A stretch of 5,235 nucleotides of DNA from Clostridiaceae bacterium (GTDB lineage: Bacteria; Bacillota; Clostridia; UMGS1883; JAAYMJ01), in the NCBI GenBank assembly GCA_012521455.1, contig JAAYMJ010000021.1, positions 1 through 5,235 on the forward strand, in the 5' to 3' direction. The notes under the pieces were generated by a model that worked only from the letters and a program-made list of their open reading frames with translations, made no database searches and was not told the origin of the DNA. Of the stretch, positions 1-5,235 are shown piece by piece; position 1 is the first letter of the stretch, and each line of letters starts with the position of its first letter. The translations under genes and the position numbers were made by a program.

Positions 1-267
1 ATAAAGTTTTGGAATTACTTCCTTTGACGCGCCATGGGGAAGGGCACAAAAAACAATGTCCGATGTTTCTTTTATTGTGTCAATATCAAGTTCTGTGCAT
101 AAAATATCACATACACCCGCAAGTGACGGATATATATCGGAGATTTTTTTGCCCGCGAAATTTTTGGATACCAGATTTTTTATCTCCACACGGGGGTGCT
201 GCGCCAAAAGCCGAACAAGTTCGTATCCCGCGTACCCTGTGGCGCCGAGAACCGAAACATTTACCAT
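1..267 (-). CDS. argC: N-acetyl-gamma-glutamyl-phosphate reductase, N-terminal part (runs off left edge)
   Basis: ArgC is the NADPH-dependent reductase that turns N-acetylglutamyl-5-phosphate into N-acetylglutamate semialdehyde, the third step of cytoplasmic arginine (ornithine) synthesis. Only the first 89 codons lie in the window; the frame is open to base 1. The protein begins MVNVSVLGATGYAGYELVRL, where residues 8-14 (GATGYAG) are the nucleotide-binding glycine-rich turn of the Rossmann fold, typical of ArgC. Later the segment DIVFCALPHGASKEV (about residues 70-84) matches the family's conserved 'ALPHG' stretch. The start at 267 is set by a GGAGG ribosome binding site at 276-280, 8 nt upstream. 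The gene is divergent from purA and carries a matching promoter and ARG box, so it probably heads an arginine operon lying to the left. The catalytic Cys and His are outside the window. Identification is confident despite truncation. Confidence 0.95.
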   Translation of the reverse strand, partial: MVNVSVLGATGYAGYELVRLLAQHPRVEIKNLVSKNFAGKKISDIYPSLAGVCDILCTELDIDTIKETSDIVFCALPHGASKEVIPKLY

Positions 268-298
268 GGCAAATACCTCCAGTAATAAGATAGTTATA

Positions 299-327
299 AT
301 TATACACAAACATGAATAAAAATGCAA
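299..327 (-). promoter_or_regulatory. Sigma-A promoter of argC
   Basis: Read on the minus strand, a -35 box TTGCAT (322-327) is followed after exactly 17 nt by a perfect -10 box TATAAT (299-304). Transcription should start near 292 and give a short leader of about 25 nt before the argC ATG. The -35 box lies inside the ARG box at 311-328. Confidence 0.85.
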
Positions 328-328
328 G
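311..328 (-). promoter_or_regulatory. ARG box: ArgR/AhrC operator
   Basis: The plus strand reads CATGAATAAAAATGCAAG. This agrees, as I recall it, at every position with the Bacillus subtilis AhrC/ArgR consensus (CATGAATAAAAATKCAAK). It covers the -35 hexamer and the upstream half of the spacer of the argC promoter, so an arginine-bound ArgR hexamer would block RNA polymerase there. What is seen is the sequence match and its position; repression by arginine is inferred from the known regulon. Confidence 0.85.
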
Positions 329-359
329 TGTTTTTAAAAAATATTTGTAATATTAATCG

Positions 360-1722
<1,363 letters not shown>

Positions 1723-1757
1723 TTATTTACTTTGATTTTTGGTTATTATTAAATAAT

Positions 1758-1788
1758 GAAAGTCCGCGGTTTTTGCCGCGGATTTTCT
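1758..1788 (+). terminator. Intrinsic terminator of purA
   Basis: A stem of about 12 bp, with a CCGCGG core and one G-T wobble, pairs GAAAGTCCGCGG (1758-1769) with 1776-1787 around a 6-nt loop. The T-rich 3' arm continues into TCTAAAAATT. It begins 35 nt after the purA stop and separates purA from mreB. Confidence 0.85.
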
Positions 1789-1817
1789 AAAAATTGTAAA
1801 TTACGGTTGTAAAAATG

Positions 1818-1845
1818 TTGATTTATTCTATATATTTGATATAAT
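1818..1845 (+). promoter_or_regulatory. Promoter of the mreB-like gene (extended -10)
   Basis: TTGATT (1818-1823) and TATAAT (1840-1845) are 16 nt apart, with TGA just before the -10. The start would be near 1852, leaving a leader of about 80 nt before the ATG. The region is very AT-rich, so an alternative pair (TTGTAA 1807-1812 with TATATT 1831-1836, 18 nt apart) cannot be ruled out. Confidence 0.7.
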
Positions 1846-1934
1846 AGAATATAATTGGACAAAATAGTTAATAATATGATTTTTATTTGGTTAGATTTAG
1901 TCAATTAAATATAGGTTCGAACGGAGGATAAATA

Positions 1935-2942
1935 ATGTTTGGATATGGTCAGGATATTGGAATAGACCTAGGCACCGCCTCAGTTTTAGTATATGTTAAA
2001 GGAAAAGGAATAGTTTTAAACGAGCCCTCTGTTGTTGCCCTTGACCGTACTACCAATAAGGTTACAAAAGTTGGGGAAGAAGCGCAGAGAATGCTTGGGA
2101 GGACCCCCGGCAACATTGTGGCAATCAGGCCCCTTAGGGATGGCGTTATTTCCGATTATGAAATAACTGAAAAAATGCTAAAGCACTTCTTAAAAAAAGT
2201 ATGCGGTAAGCGCATTTTTAAACCCCGGGTGGTTGTTTGCGTGCCCAGCGGGGTTACTGAAGTTGAGGAACGCGCGGTAATTGACGCGGCAGAACAGGCC
2301 GGTGCGTCAAAGGCAAAACTCATTGAAGAGCCAATTGCTGCCGCAATCGGGGCGGGGGTTGACATTTCAAAACCCTACGGCACCATGATTGTGGACATCG
2401 GGGGAGGTACCACCGATGTTGCTGTAATCAGCCTCGGGGGGATTGTGGTAAGCAATTCCATTAAGGTTGCGGGGGACAAGTTTGACGAGGCTATTGTAAG
2501 GTATGTGAGAAAAAAGCACAACATAATGATAGGGGAAAGGACGGCAGAAATCCTAAAAACCCAAATCGGGTGCGTTTACCCGCGGCCCGAGGTTTTAAGC
2601 ATGGAAATCAGGGGAAGGAGTTTGCTTTCAGGGCTTCCTGAAACTGTTGTTATTACTTCCACTGAGCTTATGGAAGCTTTGGCTGAAACGGTTAGATACA
2701 TTGTGGAAGCAACCCATAATGTTTTGGAAAGGACACCCCCTGAACTTGTGGGGGATATTTCCGACAGGGGGATTATCCTTACCGGAGGCGGCAGCTTGAT
2801 TTACGGCCTTGACCAGCTTTTGTCAAAAGAGTTGGGAATAAACGTAAGGATTGCTGATGACCCCATTTCCTGCGTGGCAATCGGGACAGGAAAAGCGTTG
2901 GAACACTTTGACTATATGCACGACAGTATTGTTAGAAGGTAA
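1935..2942 (+). CDS. mreB: MreB/Mbl-family rod-shape actin
   Basis: This bacterial actin polymerises on the inner face of the membrane and guides the elongation peptidoglycan machinery. The 335 residues match the family length. Nucleotide-binding motifs are intact: phosphate-1 loop GIDLGTASV (9-17), conserved [12 protein letters not shown] with the catalytic-region glutamate (from residue 130), phosphate-2 loop [10 protein letters not shown] (153-162), and adenosine motif GIILTGGGS (279-287). The N-terminal MFGYGQD is short and moderately hydrophobic, as in Gram-positive Mbl/MreB. The start is set by GGAGG (1923-1927), 7 nt before ATG. It stands alone between its own promoter and terminator, with no mreC or mreD after it. 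This is how extra MreB paralogues (Mbl, MreBH) often sit, so mbl is an equally good name; the paralogue cannot be decided from this window. Confidence 0.95.
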   Translation: MFGYGQDIGIDLGTASVLVYVKGKGIVLNEPSVVALDRTTNKVTKVGEEAQRMLGRTPGNIVAIRPLRDGVISDYEITEKMLKHFLKKVCGKRIFKPRVVVCVPSGVTEVEERAVIDAAEQAGASKAKLIEEPIAAAIGAGVDISKPYGTMIVDIGGGTTDVAVISLGGIVVSNSIKVAGDKFDEAIVRYVRKKHNIMIGERTAEILKTQIGCVYPRPEVLSMEIRGRSLLSGLPETVVITSTELMEALAETVRYIVEATHNVLERTPPELVGDISDRGIILTGGGSLIYGLDQLLSKELGINVRIADDPISCVAIGTGKALEHFDYMHDSIVRR

Positions 2943-2952
2943 TAAGATTAAT

Positions 2953-2977
2953 AGGCTGCGTTTTGCAGCCTTTTTAT
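2953..2977 (+). terminator. Intrinsic terminator of the mreB-like gene
   Basis: AGGCTGC (2953-2959) pairs with GCAGCCT (2965-2971) around a 5-nt loop, followed directly by TTTTTATT. It starts 11 nt after the stop codon and is a textbook intrinsic terminator. Confidence 0.93.
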
Positions 2978-2991
2978 TGTATAGTGAAAAT

Positions 2992-3008
2992 CACGCGATG
3001 GCCGCGTG
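2992..3008 (+). repeat. Left-end hairpin of the IS200 relic
   Basis: CACGCG (2992-2997) pairs with CGCGTG (3003-3008) across a 5-nt loop ATGGC. IS200/IS605 transposases recognise subterminal hairpins on one DNA strand, and this is the best candidate on the left side. It lies 14 nt after the mreB terminator T-run. The role is inferred from position. Confidence 0.5.
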
Positions 3009-3035
3009 GTTCAAAAGAGGTTAACCTATGAACAC
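3006..3035 (+). promoter_or_regulatory. First leader stem-loop of the tnpA remnant
   Basis: GTG(G)TTCA (3006-3013, one bulged G) pairs with TGAACAC (3029-3035). Inside lies a perfect 10-bp palindrome AGGTTAACCT (3018-3027). In Salmonella IS200 a stem at this point limits transcription entering from outside. Here it overlaps the left-end hairpin by 3 nt, so the two are alternatives. Function is inferred by analogy. Confidence 0.45.
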
Positions 3036-3099
3036 AAATCCTCCATATGTGATATACTTAAACCTACCTGCCAGTCGGAAAAACACATACTGAGGATTT
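3036..3099 (+). promoter_or_regulatory. Stem that sequesters the tnpA ribosome binding site
   Basis: AAATCCTC (3036-3043) is the perfect complement of GAGGATTT (3092-3099), which contains the GAGG ribosome binding site for the ATG at 3104. After a 2x2 internal mismatch the stem continues with TATGTG (3046-3051) pairing CACATA (3084-3089), giving 14 base pairs around a 32-nt loop. IS200 elements are known to keep transposase translation very low with a leader stem of this kind. The pairing is seen directly; the effect on translation is inferred. Confidence 0.75.
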
Positions 3100-3103
3100 A
3101 TAT

Positions 3104-3288
3104 ATGAAAATAAAAATAACAACATAAATAGCTTAGCAAATACAAAATTGAATTGCATTTACGTAGATACCGTGGGTAAGAATACGAAAGCGAGTAAAGA
3201 GCGTATAGCAGAACAATTAAAAAGAGATAGGGAAGCTGATCAATTAAGTATATCCGACCCACGGGACCCGTTTACGGGTAGTAAGTAA
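3104..3288 (+). pseudogene. tnpA: IS200-type transposase remnant, internally deleted and frameshifted
   Basis: IS200 TnpA (about 150 residues) is a single-strand HUH-Tyr transposase. Here ATG at 3104, 8 nt after GAGG, opens a frame that stops after 7 codons. Adding one A to the AAAA run at 3107-3110 would give MKNKNNNINSLANTKLNCIY, the typical start of the family (usual form SLAHTKWNCKYH), joined straight to YVDTVGKNTKAS and ending ADQLSISDPRDPFTGSK, the typical end. The middle, roughly 85-90 residues including the His-x-His metal site, is absent, with the junction near 3157-3162. In the C-terminal helix family members read KEYIxxQ, with the catalytic Tyr four residues before Gln; here it is KERIAEQ, so the Tyr is replaced by Arg. 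The product, if any, cannot be a transposase. Family assignment rests on remembered conserved motifs and is fairly sure. Confidence 0.82.
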
Positions 3289-3291
3289 TAA

Positions 3292-3369
3292 ATGCATGGC
3301 TAGCAGGTCAACAAAATACGCACTTGCGCGTTGCCAGTAGCGTGCAGGGCTATGCCTGAAAATGAAAAA
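3292..3369 (+). other. Structured right-end region of the IS200 relic
   Basis: This non-coding stretch follows the tandem TAA stops of the tnpA remnant. GCTA and CAAC (within 3300-3316) can pair with GTTG and TAGC (within 3329-3343), closing over a small ACGC...GCG inner hairpin. GGCTATGCC follows. The order resembles the right ends of Clostridial IS200-type elements as I remember them. No open reading frame is present. The fold is hand-drawn and only moderately supported. Confidence 0.45.
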
Positions 3370-3386
3370 CCCCTGTTTTACGGGGG
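3365..3386 (-). terminator. Terminator after the split gene (leftward), possibly IS-derived
   Basis: CCCCTGT (3370-3376) pairs with ACGGGGG (3380-3386), a 7-bp stem with one T-G wobble and a 3-nt loop. Read leftwards, it is followed by TTTTTCATTTTC (complement of 3358-3369), a good T-tract. It begins 5 nt past the stop codon at 3392-3394. On the plus strand the tail is not T-rich. Similar C/G hairpins also occur at IS200 right ends, so it may serve both. Confidence 0.7.
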
Positions 3387-3391
3387 AATAT

Positions 3392-3942
3392 TTATATTAG
3401 CCTAAACTGCCAGATAAGGCCCGAAATCATAATTTGGGCGGTTTTTAAAGCCTGGTCCTGAATTTTTTCAAACAGCCTAATGCTTTCCCTGTATCTTCCG
3501 TTAAAGATTAATAAAACTTCATCCGCCCTTAATCCGAGGTATTCGTTGAATAAATTAAACAATTGGCGCTCATTCCAGTAGGGGTTTATATGGGCTAAAA
3601 ACCTTGCAAGTTCCCTTGCGCTGTCTTGGCAATTTCCGCGCAGATTTTCAAAATTTTGCTGGTTTTCTTCTTTTACCACGTTTGCCATGTTTGTACGTTA
3701 AAGAGAAAGTTTGAAAACAGTTCTTCAAACCTTTTGGCAATTTTGTCGTTATAAAAACACCTAAAGATTTTCGCAAAATCCTCAGGATTTCGCAAAAGCC
3801 TCTGGATGACGGATTGTATATCAGGAAGGCTGAAAATTGCGCTTATGATAAAAAAACGGGTCCATAAAACATTCTCAAGCCATAAAAGCCTGATGTCGTC
3901 GTGAAGTTTAAAAACGGGATAGAATAATCTTTTTTGATACAT
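3392..3942 (-). pseudogene. Conserved Firmicutes protein of unknown function, split by a frameshift
   Basis: Two overlapping minus-strand frames, 3673-3942 (start MYQKRLFYPV) and 3392-3688 (start MANVVKEENQ), form the two halves of one protein of about 183 residues. The first half has LWLENVLWTRFFIISAIFSL and RLLRNPEDFAKIF; the second has ELARFLAHINPYWNERQL and ends IWQFRLI. Together they match, from memory, a soluble helical Bacillus/Clostridium family whose members read LWxxHVxWTRxFII ... EHLxIAAxLVxAAK ... INPYW in one chain, sometimes labelled acetylglutamate kinase without good reason. The break lies near 3687-3689, where one extra A (ACA-ATG instead of ACATG) restores a continuous frame. 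The second half has no ribosome binding site, so a decayed gene is the simplest reading. Three positions that are His in the family as I recall it are Asn, Phe and Tyr here. The start at 3942 has only a weak AAAGGG upstream; no clear promoter was found. Confidence 0.75.
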
Positions 3943-4091
3943 ATGCTTCAGCCCTTTTTTGCAAAGATTTACGTTGACATAATATGAAAATGGGCTTGGT
4001 TTTGTTTTAGCGTAAAATGAGTATATGATGATGGCGGGAAAACGCGGAAACACAATTTAAGTGGTTTAGTTTTTCTTGCATAGGTAAGGGT

Positions 4092-4130
4092 AAAATAAAA
4101 ATTGCCGTTTGGGATTTTTCCCAAACGGCA
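4092..4130 (-). terminator. Intrinsic terminator of the abfA-membrane protein unit
   Basis: A perfect 11-bp stem, TGCCGTTTGGG (4103-4113) with CCCAAACGGCA (4120-4130), has a 6-nt loop. Read leftwards it is followed by ATTTTTATTTTA (complement of 4091-4102), a strong T-tract. It lies 42 nt after the stop of the 4172-4750 gene and ends that unit before the split gene. The plus-strand side has no T-run. Confidence 0.9.
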
Positions 4131-4171
4131 GTGAATTGTTAATGTAGAAATTATTTTTTAGCAAGGCGGAT

Positions 4172-4750
4172 TTATTCTAACAGGTAGCTGTACTTATTTA
4201 TAAGCCTTTTAAGTTCATTAATTTCCGCGCTTGTTAACTTGCTTCTTAAATATTTTGAGATTTCCTTCCTTTCTTCAGGCGTAATCCCGCCTTTGGCTAA
4301 TTCTGAAAGATAGCCCATATCAAGTTTTTTGGCAATAGAAAGCCCCGTTATCCTGTCCTGGCTTTCCACTTGGGCTAAAATTTCTTCCTGCTTGGATTTT
4401 GGTTTTTGGGTTTGGTTTGTTGATTGGCTGTTTGTGTTTTTATTGTTTGCGTTTTTGTCATTTGTGTTTTTGTCATTTGTGTTTTTGTTATTTGTGTTTT
4501 TGTTATTTGTGCTAGCGCCTGCGTTTTGGCTTATGCTGTTTGGCGGATTTTCAGCGGGTGTTGTTATGCCTTGTGATTGGGCGACAATTCCGCTGTCTAT
4601 AATTTCGTCAATTTCAATGGAATTTACAAATTCCAATATGGTTTTGGCGTATTTTGGCTTAAAGTAAAACTGCCATGAGCCAAAAAGTGAGGCTGTAAAT
4701 AAAACAACGAATATAAGTAGACCAAGCAGTATTCTTTTTAAAATTCTCAT
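4172..4750 (-). CDS. Small membrane-anchored protein with Asn-rich repeat linker, unknown function
   Basis: I do not recognise this 192-residue protein. Residues 1-6 (MRILKR) are basic and 7-26 (ILLGLLIFVVLFTASLFGSW) are strongly hydrophobic, so it is either one membrane anchor with the rest outside or, less likely, a signal peptide; no lipobox Cys is seen. Residues 27-80 are mixed. About residues 81-117 are a low-complexity Asn/Lys/Thr linker made from 5-residue repeats (NNKNT/NDKNT) coded by 15-bp DNA repeats. The last 70 residues (EEILAQVESQD to the end) are charged and predicted helical, with ITPEERKEISKYLRSKL as a clear amphipathic stretch. The start has a good ribosome binding site, AAGGTGA, that overlaps the stop of the arabinofuranosidase gene; spacing is 11 nt, so the two are cotranslated from one mRNA. 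The layout (anchor, flexible linker, small helical domain) suggests a surface or wall-facing protein, but no role can be given. Confidence 0.85.
   Translation of the reverse strand: MRILKRILLGLLIFVVLFTASLFGSWQFYFKPKYAKTILEFVNSIEIDEIIDSGIVAQSQGITTPAENPPNSISQNAGASTNNKNTNNKNTNDKNTNDKNANNKNTNSQSTNQTQKPKSKQEEILAQVESQDRITGLSIAKKLDMGYLSELAKGGITPEERKEISKYLRSKLTSAEINELKRLINKYSYLLE
4431..4511 (-). repeat. Tandem 15-bp repeats in the linker-coding region
   Basis: Five direct copies of a 15-bp unit (plus strand TTTGTGTTTTTGTTA or near variants) occupy 4431-4445, 4446-4460, 4461-4475, 4476-4490 and 4491-4505, then a partial copy. Differences are 1-3 bases per copy. As 15 is a multiple of 3, gain or loss of units would keep the reading frame and change linker length by 5 residues. 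Confidence 0.9.
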
Positions 4751-4761
4751 TTGAAATCACC

Positions 4762-5235
4762 TTATTTTTTCATTCTGATTACGTTCCATGAAAGGGGAGG
4801 GAGTTTTGATTTCAATAATTCTTTGTCAACTTCCGTTGAGCCTGAAAGTGTGGATGGTTTAACTTTTCTTAAGTCTTTAGTGTTCCTTTCTTTTGGGTCA
4901 AAGCCATAAAGGCTAATATGTTCTGTAACTTTATAGCCGCTAAAGCCGCCAAGTGTTGCTTCTAATAATAGTTCTTCGCCGGGGCAGCGGTTTACCGCAA
5001 AAATGGTGAGTTCGTCATTTTCTTCATTCACTGTTGCGATTGCTTCTAAATAGGGCACATCCTTATATTTTCTACCGTCGTATTTGTCGGATTCAATGTT
5101 GGGTATTAGCGCGACGCCGCGCCCGTAATTTGACGCGTGCATGAAGGGATAATAGATGGTTTGCCTCCATGCGTCGCCGCCGTTTTCAGTCATGATTGGC
5201 GCGATAACGTTTACAAGCTGGGCAAGGCACGCGAT
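4762..5235 (-). CDS. abfA: Alpha-L-arabinofuranosidase, GH51, C-terminal part (runs off right edge)
   Basis: GH51 enzymes remove terminal alpha-L-arabinofuranosyl residues from arabinan, arabinoxylan and their oligosaccharides; most lack a signal peptide and act on imported oligomers in the cytoplasm. The last 157 residues are in the window, with the frame open to the right edge. IACLAQLVNVIAPIMTENGG followed by AWRQTIYYPFMHASNYGRG is the conserved end of the catalytic barrel in this family. The C-terminal beta domain follows, with VPYLEAIATVNEENDELTIFAVNR, GYKVTEHISL and the family's closing LPPLSWNVIRMKK. The catalytic glutamates lie upstream of the window and were not seen. An in-frame Met at 5193 is internal (homology continues before it), not the start. 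It is the first visible gene of a unit with the membrane-anchored protein 11 nt downstream. Symbol follows B. subtilis usage; substrate preference is not determined. Confidence 0.92.
   Translation of the reverse strand: MACLAQLVNVIAPIMTENGGDAWRQTIYYPFMHASNYGRGVALIPNIESDKYDGRKYKDVPYLEAIATVNEENDELTIFAVNRCPGEELLLEATLGGFSGYKVTEHISLYGFDPKERNTKDLRKVKPSTLSGSTEVDKELLKSKLPPLSWNVIRMKK

Larger units (their letters stand above)
2981..3386 (+). mobile_element. Decayed IS200/IS605-family element (approximate ends)
   Basis: The 400 bases between the mreB terminator and the next gene contain a remnant IS200-like element. Evidence: (a) a tnpA remnant at 3104-3288 with both the N-terminal and C-terminal signatures of IS200 TnpA; (b) a left hairpin CACGCG/CGCGTG (2992-3008), at the place where these elements carry a subterminal transposase-recognition hairpin; (c) a leader with two successive stems before tnpA, the second hiding the ribosome binding site; (d) a structured non-coding right part (3292-3386) resembling the right ends of Clostridial IS200 elements. 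The family makes no target duplication or inverted repeats, so exact ends cannot be read from sequence alone. The hairpin at 3370-3386 may belong to the element or to the neighbouring gene. With transposase catalytic residues missing, it cannot move by itself. Confidence 0.8.

Noticed and set aside
9..319. Plus-strand open frames across the argC start
   Set aside because: They are antisense to the clearly conserved argC N-terminus and have no ribosome binding site or recognisable protein features.
3676..3700. Programmed -1 ribosomal frameshift in the split gene
   Set aside because: No X XXY YYZ slippery heptamer in the correct frame and no obvious downstream stem; loss of one base is simpler.
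3943..4053. Longer N-terminus (start at 4053) for the split gene
   Set aside because: The added 37 residues do not look like the family, and the homologous part begins close to the Met at 3942.
3940..4102. Promoter for the split gene
   Set aside because: Candidate -10 boxes (for example TATACT, 18 nt from a poor TTCCGC) are too weak to call.
4431..4511. CRISPR array
   Set aside because: The repeats are contiguous 15-bp coding units without spacers.
4329..4667. Plus-strand hydrophobic open frame of 112 codons
   Set aside because: It is the antisense shadow of the Asn/Lys repeat gene; the apparent Phe/Leu/Val richness comes from the T-rich repeat strand.
5191..5193. Met at 5193 as the start of the arabinofuranosidase
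   Set aside because: Conserved GH51 sequence (LAQLVNVIAPIM) continues upstream in the same frame to the window edge.

Overview
The window looks like a piece of a low-GC, AT-rich Firmicutes chromosome, most likely from class Clostridia. Four things suggest this: strong GGAGG-type ribosome binding sites, consensus sigma-A promoters with 17-bp or extended -10 spacing, an 18-bp operator that matches the Bacillus ArgR/AhrC ARG box, and Firmicutes-type versions of ArgC, PurA, MreB and GH51 arabinofuranosidase. No genus can be named from this stretch alone.

Layout, left to right. (1) 1-267, minus strand: the first 89 codons of argC (arginine synthesis), running off the left edge. (2) 268-450: a divergent control region. 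It holds the argC promoter with an ARG box over its -35 element, and the purA promoter (extended -10) followed by a short leader hairpin. (3) 451-1722, plus: purA, adenylosuccinate synthetase, complete, closed by a terminator at 1758-1788. (4) 1935-2942, plus: an MreB/Mbl-type actin, alone in its own unit with its own promoter and terminator. (5) About 2981-3386: a decayed IS200/IS605-family element. It keeps leader and end structures, but its tnpA is an internally deleted, frameshifted remnant. (6) 3392-3942, minus: a conserved Firmicutes protein of unknown function, broken into two reading frames by what looks like loss of one base. (7) 4103-4130: a terminator reading leftwards. (8) 4172-4750 and 4762-5235, minus: a two-gene unit in which a GH51 alpha-L-arabinofuranosidase (C-terminal 157 residues only) is followed after 11 nt by a small membrane-anchored protein with an Asn/Lys-rich repeat linker.

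The genes do not form one pathway. The left half is housekeeping (arginine, purine nucleotides, cell shape), each gene in its own transcription unit. The right half is accessory: an IS relic, a broken gene and a plant-polysaccharide gene. I see no convincing new defence or mobile system. The most informative observations are the miniature tnpA with its preserved Shine-Dalgarno-sequestering leader, the split gene, and the ARG box over the argC promoter.
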